Source: AM-0621 sp964386705 (lineage in GTDB: Bacteria; Planctomycetota; Planctomycetia; Planctomycetales; Planctomycetaceae). From it: a stretch of DNA of 64,000 bases. Positions 53,845 through 64,000 of this stretch are shown here, piece by piece (position 1 is the first letter of the stretch; each line of letters starts with the position of its first letter). The stretch lies in the NCBI GenBank assembly GCA_964386705.1, contig CAYLTY010000003.1:1-64000 (forward strand). The letters run 5' to 3'. The translations under genes were made by a program, and so were the position numbers. Below the pieces are notes generated by a model. The model was not told the DNA's origin, did no database searches, and was given only the letters and a program-made list of their open reading frames with translations.

Positions 53845-56274
53845 ATGCTGCGAACGCGACTGAGATTGTTGTGCGTGGTGTTGAGCGTTCTCTCAACGTT
53901 CTGGTTGACGGAGCCCGCCCAGGCCCAGTCCAAGAACCCGCCTAAGCTGGCACATGCCGCTGACGAAGAACCACTTGCCGCGATCATCTGGAATGGGCTG
54001 GGGGAAGCGAATCCTGGCTCTACCAACCGCACGCAGAAGCTGCTGGCCGAAGAATCTCTGCGCGAGTTCGTGAAGGAACTCTCGGCGCAAATCGATGGGC
54101 TTTTTGCTCAGGCGATCGATCGCGTCAGCCGTGAAGACGGCAAGTGGGTATCAAAAGCCGCTCCCTTGCTGAGCAAGTCCGTTCTCATTCATCCCTCCGC
54201 GATCATGCTGAATCAGATCGGCGCGAACCCCGATGAACTCAGACTCGCGCTGGTCGTCGATGCTGGGAAAGACATTGATGTTTTGAGGGAGACCCTCGAT
54301 CAACTCGTCGAGTTGGCGTCCAAGTCCGAGTCGGACGATGCCCGTGTGGATGCGCTGCAGATTGGCGGCGGAAAGTTCTATCGGGTGGCGGCGGGGAAAG
54401 ATCGTCCGCTCATTCATTTCGGCACGCTGGGCAGCCGTATGATTGTGGCGTGGGGTGATAACACCTTTGAGCCGCTGGTAGCACGGCTGCAGAAGCCGCA
54501 GACGCCCAGGTGGGTCGAGAAGCAACTCGCAGATCTGCCAGTCGATCAGCCGAACCTGTTAACTTTTGTCGATGTGAAGAAGATCGTCGCCACTGTTGAG
54601 AAGTCCGGTGCCTGGCCTCACTTCGATATGATTGCGAAGACGTTCGGCATTGATGGAGTGAATCACGTCACGCTGGTCGGTGGCTTCGACGCGGTGGGCA
54701 TGCACGTCAACACGCTCATTAGTCTGGAAGGTGAGCCACGCGGCCTGCTGGCGATGTCGCCCAACAAGCCGCTTAAGCTGGAAGCCTTTCGCCGCGTGCC
54801 AGCGAACGCATCGAGCGCGACCGTGGTGCGATTCGATCTCGATCATGCGCTAAACAATATCCTGAACATGGCGAGTGCCATGGCCCCGGCAGCCAAACAG
54901 GATGCGGAAGCAGGGCTCCAACATGTCGAGCAGCAACTGGGCTTCTCGATCCAAAAGGACTTGTGCCAGGGTCTAGGCGACGAATGGATGCTTTACTCAT
55001 CCAGCAACGCTGGGGGTGCGATGTTCGTTCCAGCCTTCGTGCTGTCTGGCTCAGTTCGCGACCAGAGCAAAGTTCAGAAGGTGCTGGATGTCGCGGCCAA
55101 GTTGCTCCTGGTTGCTTCGCAATCATTTGGGCCGCAATCCCCATTCACCGTCCATGAATACACAATTAAAGGTAACAAGGCGGTTCGAATACAGATCAAT
55201 AATATACCGTTTGCGGTCACGCCCGCCTGGGTGCTGACGAAGGATGAGTTCGCCTTCAGCCTGTTGCCTCAGCTCTTGAGCAGCCACTTGTCTCAAGCTG
55301 GCAAGCCATCGCTCGCTGATTCTGAAGCGCTGAAGGAAGGATTCAAACGCACGCCGAATCCATTCCTCGTCGGCTACTCGGATCCAAAACCACGATTGGG
55401 CAGTCTCTATTCGCTGATCAACACTTTTGCCCCGATGGCGGCCGCGGATACCGCTCGATTCGGTTTCGAGTTCCAGCCACCGCCGCTGCCTCCATTGTCA
55501 GACATCGAACCTCACCTGCTGCCGAGCGTCACCACGTTTCACTTCAGCAAGGACGGGCTGCGTTCGGAAACTCACGGTGTTGTTCCGAGTGGAATCGAAG
55601 TCGGACCAGCCTCGGCGGGCATCTTGCTGGGCTTGTTCCTGCCAGCGGTGGAAAGCGCTCGCGAAGCCGCCCGGCGGTCAAACAGCAAGAACAACATGAA
55701 GCTCATTGGCCTGGCGATGCATAACTTCGAAGAGACCTATGGGCGGCTTCCGGGACCAGCGATCAGAGACAAGAAGGGAAAGTCATTGTTGAGCTGGCGC
55801 GTCCAGATCCTCCCCTACATCGATCAGCAGACGCTCTATGAGCAGTTTCATCTGGATGAGCCCTGGGATAGCGAGCACAACAAGACTCTGATTGAAAAGA
55901 TGCCCAGCGTCTTCGTGTCTCCCAATCATGCGGATCTCGCGCAGCAAGGCAAAACAACATACCTCGCGCCGCGTGGCAAGGGCACGATGTGGGATGATCC
56001 AGAGGGCAGTCGATTCCGTGACATCATTGATGGCACCAGTAACACGATCATGGTTGTTGAAGGTCCTGGAGACGCCGCTGTGATCTGGACGAAGCCTGAT
56101 GACCTGCCCATCGATTCCAAAAATCCCTGGAAGAACTTGAAGAGCGTACGCCCTGGCGGATTTCAGGCTCTGTTTGTTGACGGCTCTGTTCGCTTTCTCA
56201 ACGACTGGATCGATCTGGAAACGCTGACTGGTCTCTTCACGCGGGCGGGCGAAGAGGAACTCGGAGACTTCTAA
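53845..56274 (+). CDS. Large secreted protein with C-terminal DUF1559-like domain
   Basis: 809 residues. A signal peptide (LRLLCVVLSVLSTFWLTEPA) is followed by a ~580-residue alpha/beta region of unknown family (e.g. LAAIIWNGLGEANPG, MLNQIGANPDELRLALVVDA). From about residue 590 the text becomes DUF1559-like: GLFLPAVESAREAARRSNSK, NNMKLIGLAMHNFEETYG, DGTSNTIMVVEG and ALFVDGSVRFLND. In ordinary DUF1559 proteins the LPAVxxAREAARR stretch follows the pilin helix at the N-terminus, so this is a DUF1559 domain attached to another protein without the FTLIELLVV signal. GGGAG precedes the ATG by nine bases. Confidence 0.88.
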   Translation: MLRTRLRLLCVVLSVLSTFWLTEPAQAQSKNPPKLAHAADEEPLAAIIWNGLGEANPGSTNRTQKLLAEESLREFVKELSAQIDGLFAQAIDRVSREDGKWVSKAAPLLSKSVLIHPSAIMLNQIGANPDELRLALVVDAGKDIDVLRETLDQLVELASKSESDDARVDALQIGGGKFYRVAAGKDRPLIHFGTLGSRMIVAWGDNTFEPLVARLQKPQTPRWVEKQLADLPVDQPNLLTFVDVKKIVATVEKSGAWPHFDMIAKTFGIDGVNHVTLVGGFDAVGMHVNTLISLEGEPRGLLAMSPNKPLKLEAFRRVPANASSATVVRFDLDHALNNILNMASAMAPAAKQDAEAGLQHVEQQLGFSIQKDLCQGLGDEWMLYSSSNAGGAMFVPAFVLSGSVRDQSKVQKVLDVAAKLLLVASQSFGPQSPFTVHEYTIKGNKAVRIQINNIPFAVTPAWVLTKDEFAFSLLPQLLSSHLSQAGKPSLADSEALKEGFKRTPNPFLVGYSDPKPRLGSLYSLINTFAPMAAADTARFGFEFQPPPLPPLSDIEPHLLPSVTTFHFSKDGLRSETHGVVPSGIEVGPASAGILLGLFLPAVESAREAARRSNSKNNMKLIGLAMHNFEETYGRLPGPAIRDKKGKSLLSWRVQILPYIDQQTLYEQFHLDEPWDSEHNKTLIEKMPSVFVSPNHADLAQQGKTTYLAPRGKGTMWDDPEGSRFRDIIDGTSNTIMVVEGPGDAAVIWTKPDDLPIDSKNPWKNLKSVRPGGFQALFVDGSVRFLNDWIDLETLTGLFTRAGEEELGDF

Positions 56275-56311
56275 CGCCGCGGATGAATTCGAAACCCGGC
56301 CGTAAACGAAC

Positions 56312-56341
56312 CAAGCCGGCTTCTGTGAGGAAGCCGGCTTG
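56312..56341. terminator. Terminator hairpin after the DUF1559 fusion gene
   Basis: Stem of 11-12 bp (56312-56322 with 56331-56341, CAAGCCGGCTT arm) around a short loop, in the gap between two convergent genes. No T-run; likely bidirectional. Confidence 0.65.
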
Positions 56342-56400
56342 AGGGACGCGTTGGAAAAGACTTCCGGCAGCTGGCTGGGGAAGTTCCGATGAAAAGTTTG

Positions 56401-56757
56401 TTAACCGAGTGCGGGATCTGGCAACAGCGGCGAGCGGACCTGAAATGTCAGATCCGGGGCTTTGCGGCGAGTGATCGCTTCCGCGACCATTTCCCGCAGG
56501 CGGCTTTTGGCTCGCTGCAGGTGATCCAGCACGGTCACCACGCTCGGAGCAGCCTCCGAAACACTGGGTTCGACGACGACCAGTAACTGAGAACTTCCGC
56601 CCATCGGACGGACTGAGGTGACAATCAGATCCTGCAGGACTTCGTCGTCGCATTCGCCTGACAGGACAAGGTTTAAAGTACGCTCAACCTGCTTGCAGAG
56701 TTGCAGCGTCTTACGGTCGACCCGCTCGGGGTCGTGGGAGATTCTTCGGGCAGACAT
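56401..56757 (-). CDS. Ribosome-binding factor A (RbfA)-like protein
   Basis: 118 residues from the ATG at 56757. The overall pattern fits RbfA: a start SARRISHDPERVDRKTLQL, then VTSVRPMGGSSQLLVVVEPS, LQRAKSRLREMVAEAI and RKAPDLTFQV. RbfA is a KH-fold 30S assembly factor. In most bacteria rbfA follows infB; here the neighbours are unrelated, which is why I keep the call at family level. GGAG lies ten bases before the start. Confidence 0.75.
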   Translation of the reverse strand: MSARRISHDPERVDRKTLQLCKQVERTLNLVLSGECDDEVLQDLIVTSVRPMGGSSQLLVVVEPSVSEAAPSVVTVLDHLQRAKSRLREMVAEAITRRKAPDLTFQVRSPLLPDPALG

Positions 56758-57129
56758 GGGCCAAAAACTCCAAAGCAGACGGAGTGGATGTGAGAGACAC
56801 AACGATTGAATGACTTCTCGGACTCATGGAATTCTGCGTCATATTGATCCCCCTCTGTGGCGGCTTGGTTCGTAGAGCATCAGCGGTTGCTGCGAGCCTT
56901 TAAGGACAGCCTCCAAGTGTCGGCGGTTCGCATGCTGACCGAAGTCGGCGTTTGGGTGAATGCGAAGTTTTCAGCCTGCCAGACCTATATACGCCGGAAG
57001 AATCGCGGAACGTGGAGCGAATGGGGCGTCGGGGTCGCGGGGAGTGGTTGACCCGCCGCCAGACAGGTACAAAACGCACCTCCAGTCGAAACACCTCTGA
57101 GTCCGCGTGCAGGGAATGAAGGAGACATC
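56758..57129. other. Intergenic region between divergent genes
   Basis: 372 bases between the RbfA-like gene and the esterase gene; no gene or repeat was recognised. Promoters of both genes should lie here. Confidence 0.5.
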
Positions 57130-59718
57130 ATGCGTCAAGGAATGCTTATCGCCGGCTGGCGGTTGGCGATATTAGTGACCGTCCTGACCTGGACGGCGAT
57201 CGGACAGGCTCAGCTTCCCGATCCGATCCAGACCCACGTTTTCAAGGATGAAACGGGCGATCATCGCTATGCCCTGTTCGTCCCCAAGAACTATTCGAAC
57301 GACCGTAAGTGGCCCGTACTGATGTTCCTGCATGGAGCTGGCGAACGCGGCAACGACGGAAAACTGCAAACAAGTGTTGGCATCGGTCCGGTCTTGCGGA
57401 AACGTGCGGCGAATTTCCCATTCATCGTCGTGATGCCGCAGTGCGAGGACACTCAGTCCCGTTATCTGGCGGGCTGGCTGCACGATACGCCGGACGCGCA
57501 GCGGGCGCTGAAGATCTTGGCCTCCGTGGAGAAAGAGTTTTCGGTTGATCCCGAAAAACGGGTCCTGAGCGGCTGGTCGATGGGTGGTTTCGGTACGTGG
57601 AGCATCGCATCGGCGAATCCAAAGATGTGGTCTGCCGTCGTGCCGTTGGCCGGTGGTGGCGACCCGTCGCTGGCGAAAACTCTGACCGAAGTTCCCATCT
57701 GGGCGTTCCATGGTTCCAACGACGCCGCCATCCGGCCCGATCAGTCGCGCGCGATGATCAGTGCGATTCGAGTTGCTGGAGGCACGCCGCGGCTCACGGA
57801 AGTGACCGATGGCGAGCATGACATCAACCCGATCGTCTATGACAATGACGTACTCATCGGCTGGATGCTCAACCCGAAAACAACGGAACCGACCAGTCTG
57901 GTGTTGCGCGCCGTGCCGACGCTCGGAGCGACCTCACGCGAAGCCTTTATCCCCGCAGCCGAGTTGTCGCATGCGATTACTTTGCGGCTGGGCAACGAAA
58001 CGCTCGATGCGATCTCGGTGTCATTGCATCAGATGATACCGCGAGAAGCCCTGTCCGGTTGGATTAACGACATCTATGACTCGACGTCCGTTGACGGCCG
58101 ACAATTCAGTATTACGTTCGGCAGTATCAGCTATGCGGGCAATGTGGCTCGCGTGAAGCTGAATGCGTATCGGCAGGATCGGCTCAATGTCGCAGTCGCC
58201 ATCAGCAATGCTGTGCTGCGGATTGGCGGTACGTCAGTGGTTGGTCGCAGCCATTCGGCGTCAACGGGACCGATCGACATTGTGATCGGTCATCGTGCAC
58301 CCGTGTGGCTGAGCGTCGATGTGACACCCTACATCGAAAACGGCAAGTTGCGACTGAAGGTCGCGGGTGCCAGCTTCAATATTCCGTGGGACAACTGGTA
58401 TGTGACGGCTCCGGCCGGGGTGTCAGTCAATGGCTTCGGCATGACTCGCGAGCGTGTTTCGCAAGGGCTGGTCGATGGCCTCTATGGAAACAAGGCGCGC
58501 ATTGAAAACGAAGTCATGGCCGCCGTGCCGCGACTGGTGGCGGAACTGGAGCGCAAGCTGGAACTGGTGGACGCCGATCAGATCGTCGGAGCCATCTGGC
58601 CCCTGCCCGTCTACAAACCGCGTATTCGAGTCCGTGCCGAAGACATCTCGGTGGACGACAAGGGCGTCTCAGTAGTCCTGGGCACGGTCGTCGCCGCGAT
58701 TGACCCGAACAAGCCGGTGAAGAGTATCGTTCGCCAGCGGGTTACCAACGCGACGGCGAGCTCGATCAATAAGTCGACCGTGCTGTCGCTGGGCATCGCC
58801 CCGCAGATGCTGGGAGAACTCAGCCGCATGCTGGTGGAGTCCGGCGTGGCTCACATTCACGTGCTGGATATTCCCGAACCGTCGTTCGCACGATTCGTCG
58901 ATCGCGAGGTGATGACGAAGGCATTCCCGGAACTGAAGCGTTACGGCGAAGACCTGCAGTTGCGGGCGGAACTATCTCTCGAACAAGCGATGTCGATTGA
59001 GGACGGCAGCAGCGAGGGCGAGTTGAAGTTCCAGTTGCCGGAATTAAAAATCGCAATTGCGTATAAACCCAACAAGGACGCTCCGAAGTTTCTGCCGTTC
59101 GCGGATCTGAAGATCGCTCTGGTTCAGGGAGCAGAGCCGAAGCTGCATCGCCCGGACTTTGAAACGCGCATGTTCCAGTTGAACTGGACCGGCGACGCGG
59201 ACATCAAGGTGACTCCGACTTTCGCTGAATCCTACAAAGCCGAGAACACCGAGATCGATCAGGCGCATCTGACCGAACTGATGCAGTCATCATGGAAAGG
59301 CTGGGCCGGTCACGGCGCGGCCTCTCAGACGCCGATTCCCGATCTGGAATTCGGCATCGCGAAGATGCGTCTGAACGACGTGAGCTGGAAGTCGCCGTTC
59401 CTCGGAGTCTCCTTTGCGGCGCCGGGCGTGAAGCTGACTAATAGCGCGAAGGAAGCACTGGTCTACGAGACCAAAGGCCCGTTCAGCGACTGGGGCGGTC
59501 CTTATACGCTCGAGCCCGGTAAGTCGCACGAGTTGCCGATTGCGTATCCGCTGACTTACCGCCAACGCAGCGGCGATCAGTTGTTCGTCTACACGCTGGC
59601 ACCCGGATCACACTCGGAATACCGGGTGCCCCAAACCGGCGGCAAGCCTCAACTGTTCAAGGCCCGCGAGGAACTCGCCACCAAGCCTCCGGAGCAATCC
59701 GCCGCCCCCCAACAGTAG
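57130..59718 (+). CDS. Large secreted esterase with long C-terminal region
   Basis: 862 residues. A signal peptide (LAILVTVLTWTAIGQAQ) is followed by an alpha/beta-hydrolase of the polyhydroxybutyrate depolymerase/feruloyl esterase type: oxyanion region FLHGAGERG, nucleophile Ser150 in SGWSMGGFGTW, Asp198 region HGSNDAA and His230 in DGEHDIN. Residues ~260-862 have no motif I recognise, with beta-strands alternating with helices (VMAAVPRLVAELERKLELVD and others). The signal suggests it works in the periplasm or outside the cell on ester-linked polymers. AAGGAG precedes the ATG by five bases. Confidence 0.88.
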   Translation: MRQGMLIAGWRLAILVTVLTWTAIGQAQLPDPIQTHVFKDETGDHRYALFVPKNYSNDRKWPVLMFLHGAGERGNDGKLQTSVGIGPVLRKRAANFPFIVVMPQCEDTQSRYLAGWLHDTPDAQRALKILASVEKEFSVDPEKRVLSGWSMGGFGTWSIASANPKMWSAVVPLAGGGDPSLAKTLTEVPIWAFHGSNDAAIRPDQSRAMISAIRVAGGTPRLTEVTDGEHDINPIVYDNDVLIGWMLNPKTTEPTSLVLRAVPTLGATSREAFIPAAELSHAITLRLGNETLDAISVSLHQMIPREALSGWINDIYDSTSVDGRQFSITFGSISYAGNVARVKLNAYRQDRLNVAVAISNAVLRIGGTSVVGRSHSASTGPIDIVIGHRAPVWLSVDVTPYIENGKLRLKVAGASFNIPWDNWYVTAPAGVSVNGFGMTRERVSQGLVDGLYGNKARIENEVMAAVPRLVAELERKLELVDADQIVGAIWPLPVYKPRIRVRAEDISVDDKGVSVVLGTVVAAIDPNKPVKSIVRQRVTNATASSINKSTVLSLGIAPQMLGELSRMLVESGVAHIHVLDIPEPSFARFVDREVMTKAFPELKRYGEDLQLRAELSLEQAMSIEDGSSEGELKFQLPELKIAIAYKPNKDAPKFLPFADLKIALVQGAEPKLHRPDFETRMFQLNWTGDADIKVTPTFAESYKAENTEIDQAHLTELMQSSWKGWAGHGAASQTPIPDLEFGIAKMRLNDVSWKSPFLGVSFAAPGVKLTNSAKEALVYETKGPFSDWGGPYTLEPGKSHELPIAYPLTYRQRSGDQLFVYTLAPGSHSEYRVPQTGGKPQLFKAREELATKPPEQSAAPQQ

Positions 59719-59760
59719 CGGGGATTCTCCGAATGTGGGTCGCGTTTGCAGCAACCATAG

Positions 59761-59785
59761 TCGCTGATCACGGAGCGATCAGCGA
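59761..59785 (+). terminator. Hairpin after the esterase gene
   Basis: TCGCTGATC (59761-59769) pairs with GATCAGCGA (59777-59785) around a seven-base loop, about 40 bases after the esterase stop. It stands just before a stronger hairpin and may be part of a double terminator. Confidence 0.5.
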
Positions 59786-59803
59786 CATTCTGGCCTCTCA
59801 AAA

Positions 59804-59837
59804 ACAAAAGGCGTGGTCCGGAGACCACGCCTTTTGT
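59804..59837. terminator. Strong bidirectional terminator between esterase gene and rpsA
   Basis: Perfect 15-bp stem (59804-59818 with 59823-59837) with loop CGGA; the arms end in runs of A on one side and T on the other (AAAA / TTTT), so it works in both directions. Both flanking genes run towards it. Confidence 0.9.
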
Positions 59838-59905
59838 CTTGATTACATCGTCACGGTCGACAGAGAGCAGACCGGAGTGCGGCTGCTCCCTGTGAATAAC
59901 CGGGT

Positions 59906-61678
<1,773 letters not shown>

Positions 61679-62183
61679 GAGAACCAACTTTTCCTGACAC
61701 AGATTCAAGCGCAGACAGCCAAACAAAAAAACGCGTGTTGCAAACAGTTGCGAACACGCGTTAAAGGGCAAGATCCATAGCCGCCATCGCTGTGAAGGGT
61801 GATGCTTTCGACGGCCAGAGGTCCACGACCCCTTAAAATTCCGCTTCGAGCAAGGGGCGAAATATACCGGCGCTGGCTTTACGGTTCTACTTCGACACGC
61901 CCCAGTTGCGGGTCTCCCCGGCGATTTTTCCCGAGGAATTTGCCCTCTAACCGGTGTCTGGCGAAGCCAGAGAAGCTCCATTCTCCGCAAGTCGTGCCGC
62001 CACCCACTTGGCTGGATCTGCCGACTCCCCTGTCAAACTTTACCGCTTGGGGAAGCTGCCAAGTCCGCGCATCTGCTAAAAGCGGCAAGATCGAACGTTG
62101 TCGTAGAACCTGCACGACCATCCCGAACGGCTCAACCGATAGCTCTTCTCAGAGTCAGTCGAGTTCCGTCTGGGGAGAACCTC
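61679..62183. other. Divergent intergenic region: rpsA leader and TolC gene upstream
   Basis: 505 bases with no gene supported. On the rpsA (minus) strand it contains a possible -10 box TATATT at 61861-61866 and the hairpin at 61730-61762. On the plus strand no riboswitch or operator is recognised before the efflux gene. Confidence 0.5.
61725..61762 (-). terminator. Intrinsic-terminator-like hairpin in the rpsA leader
   Basis: On the minus strand, a 10-bp perfect stem (61753-61762 with 61730-61739), extended by four inner pairs, is directly followed by seven T residues (61731-61725). It stands 51 bases upstream of the rpsA start. No gene lies upstream on this strand, so it may act as an attenuator of rpsA or end a short leader or small RNA. 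Confidence 0.75.
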
Positions 62184-63875
62184 GTGAGTCTGTGTCAAAG
62201 ACCGGTCACCGTCAGAGCAAAAGGCCGCAAAGCACTACTAGCGAATGGTTTGCTGCTGGGCTCTGCGTTTGCCACGGCGGGCTGCCAGCACTTGGCGGCT
62301 CCGCACCCACCGGCCGCCCTGCGAACAACCCTACCAGCTCCTGCCAGTTCACACGCAAGCGTTGAGTCCTCGGCTGGCCGACACCGGAACTCGTCTGCAT
62401 CGACATCAGGGACGATCGTACAAGTTTCAGCGATCGATGAGCCGCCCGCCGACGAGTTCGTGCCGCCGAAGTCTGTTCCGAAGCCCAAGGCGCGCTTCGA
62501 TGTCCCGGCGGACCTGCCGGGTTCGTCCACTCCGGCGTTAAGCCTGCCGCCGTTCAACCCTGACGACTCAATCGAGAAACGCCGGTCCGCGATCGAAAAG
62601 CTGTATGCTGAGTTGCCGAAACTTCCCGATGAGCAAAGCCTGCTGCCGGGATCGAGCACAGAGAAGGTGGCGCTGGCGAGCCTCGAACAGATGGCCTGTG
62701 AATACAGCCCTGCCCTGCGGCAGGCTGAAGCCGACGTAGAAGCCGCGCGAGGCAAGGCAGTGCAAGTTGGCCTCTATCCGAATCCCACTGTCGGGTACCA
62801 ATCGGACACAGTCGGCACGAGTGACACAGCGGGGTATCACGGTGCGTTCTTCTCGCAGGAGTTCGTCACCAAGGGCAAACTGACGCTCGCACAACAAGCG
62901 GCGATCGCGGACCTCAACAAGTCTGAATTTGAATTACGCAAAGCGCGCATCACGCTGGTTTCAACCGTGCGACGTAATTACTTCGCGGTGCTGATTGCTC
63001 AACAGAAGGTGCGTTTTGCGAAAGCGCTGTCACAACTGAGCGATGAAATGTACCGCGCTCAGATCGAACTTGTGGCTGGCGGCGAATCCGCGGCGTACGA
63101 ACCCGTACAATTGCGAGTACTCGCCCTGCAGGCGCGCAACGACGTCGTGCGGGCCCAAAATGACTATATCAGTGCCTGGCGCGCTATGACGGCTACATTG
63201 GGCGTTCCGGACATGCAACCCACCGGGCTGGAAGGAATCGTAGATCGCGCGGCTCCCGAACTGAACTACGACCTCGCACGTGCCTGGTTGGAATCCACAC
63301 ATTCCGACCTATGCGTGGCTCAGGCTGAATTGTCTGGAGCATCCAGCAACCTCAACCTGCAGCGAGTGACTCCTTACCCGAACATTACCGTTACGGGAGT
63401 CGTGCAGCGCGACTACACCGCACCGCAGCTTGATTCCATGAGCTACAACCTGCAAGTTGGTTTTCCTTTGCCAGTCTTCGATCGCAATCAAGGGAATATC
63501 TACTCTGCAGAAGCGGGCGTGATGAAGGCCCAGCAAGCCTGGTCGAAGTCACGCAATAAGCTGCTCACGGATCTAGCAGACACATTTCGCAGCTATAACA
63601 CCGCGCGACAGTTGGCTGAGGTCTATCGCACAGATCTGCTACCCAGCCAAGTGCAGGCATATCGCGGTGTTTACGACCGCTTCCGCAATGGTTCCGGGGA
63701 CATTGACTTTGCCCAGGTCGTGGTCACTCAGCAGACGCTGGCGCAAGTCGTGGGCGAGTACCTGCGAGTGCTGAATGATCAATGGCTCGCCGCGGTAGCC
63801 ATGGCCGAGACGCTGCAGTTCGATGACCTGCATGCCATGGAGCAACAGCTCGCGCAACCCGGCGCTCTGCCATAG
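62184..63875 (+). CDS. TolC-family outer-membrane efflux lipoprotein
   Basis: 563 residues. The start is a GTG seven bases after GGGGAG. The N-terminus holds a lipobox (SAFATAGCQHL, lipid on the Cys). After a ~130-residue variable region come two TolC repeats: for example VEAARGKAVQVGLYPNPTVG and PNITVTGVVQRDYTAPQLDS, with the long helices of the tunnel (ARITLVSTVRRNYFAVLIAQ and SRNKLLTDLADTFRSYNTAR). These form the outer-membrane channel of RND or type I exporters, in this family often for metals (CusC/CzcC type). Periplasmic and inner-membrane partners probably follow beyond the window; an open frame with ATG at 63891 reaches the right edge but is too short to assign. Confidence 0.92.
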   Translation: MSLCQRPVTVRAKGRKALLANGLLLGSAFATAGCQHLAAPHPPAALRTTLPAPASSHASVESSAGRHRNSSASTSGTIVQVSAIDEPPADEFVPPKSVPKPKARFDVPADLPGSSTPALSLPPFNPDDSIEKRRSAIEKLYAELPKLPDEQSLLPGSSTEKVALASLEQMACEYSPALRQAEADVEAARGKAVQVGLYPNPTVGYQSDTVGTSDTAGYHGAFFSQEFVTKGKLTLAQQAAIADLNKSEFELRKARITLVSTVRRNYFAVLIAQQKVRFAKALSQLSDEMYRAQIELVAGGESAAYEPVQLRVLALQARNDVVRAQNDYISAWRAMTATLGVPDMQPTGLEGIVDRAAPELNYDLARAWLESTHSDLCVAQAELSGASSNLNLQRVTPYPNITVTGVVQRDYTAPQLDSMSYNLQVGFPLPVFDRNQGNIYSAEAGVMKAQQAWSKSRNKLLTDLADTFRSYNTARQLAEVYRTDLLPSQVQAYRGVYDRFRNGSGDIDFAQVVVTQQTLAQVVGEYLRVLNDQWLAAVAMAETLQFDDLHAMEQQLAQPGALP

Positions 63876-64000
63876 AACGCTGTCGTCTCAATGACGACGA
63901 TGCGTGCTCCGCTCGTGGAGCGAACTGCTCCGAGCGGAATGCTCTTGCGATCAACGAAACATCTTCGCTGCTGGCTGAGGTATCGCCACGTAGCGGGAAG

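Noticed and set aside
63891..64000. Open frame from ATG 63891 to the right edge
   Set aside because: Could be the start of the efflux partner gene, but only about 36 codons are visible, with no ribosome site or motif.

Overview
The window is chromosomal DNA from a moderately GC-rich bacterium, almost certainly a planctomycete (Planctomycetota). The evidence is the gene families present: a DUF1559 pilin-like secreted protein, a planctomycete-type cytochrome c joined to WD40 repeats, a PQQ-type dehydrogenase with CxxCH motifs, an ASPIC/UnbV protein, a large membrane-anchored Ser/Thr kinase with an anti-sigma-type zinc finger, a BatA/vWA membrane protein, and many secreted proteins of unknown function. 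Genes lie on both strands in short runs. Several convergent gene pairs are separated by a strong hairpin, and two of those hairpins look like dispersed REP-type elements.

Layout. 1-4.7 kb: end of an ASPIC/UnbV protein, an archaemetzincin-like protease downstream of an Nramp-like transporter carrying calcium-loop motifs, and a Gfo/Idh/MocA oxidoreductase. 4.7-12.6 kb: pdxJ, a protein with acyl-carrier-like ends, a Ser/Thr kinase, and a divergent BatA/vWA protein followed by a small membrane protein. 12.6-22.8 kb: a chemosensory cluster. The minus strand reads cheA (with a fused receiver), cheW, a soluble PAS receptor, cheB, cheR; the divergent plus strand carries a CheX-like phosphatase and an Hpt-receiver protein. 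No flagellar gene is visible. 22.9-31.1 kb: DUF1559 protein plus lipoprotein, TPR protein, RecD-like helicase, PQQ dehydrogenase/cytochrome, SGNH hydrolase. 31.2-38.1 kb: accB-accC, thioredoxin-like protein, M20 deacylase, a diadenylate-cyclase-like protein, a methyltransferase and xseB. 38.1-45.0 kb: GYF-type membrane protein, WD40-cytochrome, two secreted proteins.

45.2-50.9 kb is the most accessory-looking part: a two-gene cassette of an HTH-Nudix regulator and a Nudix hydrolase, a double cyanophycinase-like protein whose first half has lost its catalytic residues, and an EVE-like/HNH nuclease that resembles modification-dependent restriction enzymes. 51-59.7 kb: a protein that looks like a Rieske domain without its iron-sulfur ligands, an exo/endonuclease/phosphatase-fold protein, a DUF3592 protein, a large DUF1559 fusion, an RbfA-like protein and a large secreted esterase. 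59.9-63.9 kb: rpsA (six S1 domains) with a terminator-like hairpin in its leader, and a TolC-type lipoprotein.

The best candidates for something undescribed are the HTH-Nudix/Nudix cassette with a palindrome just upstream, the hairpin in the rpsA leader, the two REP-like palindromes, and several proteins in which a known fold has lost its catalytic or cofactor residues (Rieske-like, S51-like, DAC-like, Nramp-like, acyl-carrier-like). All family assignments come from reading motifs; no database search was run.
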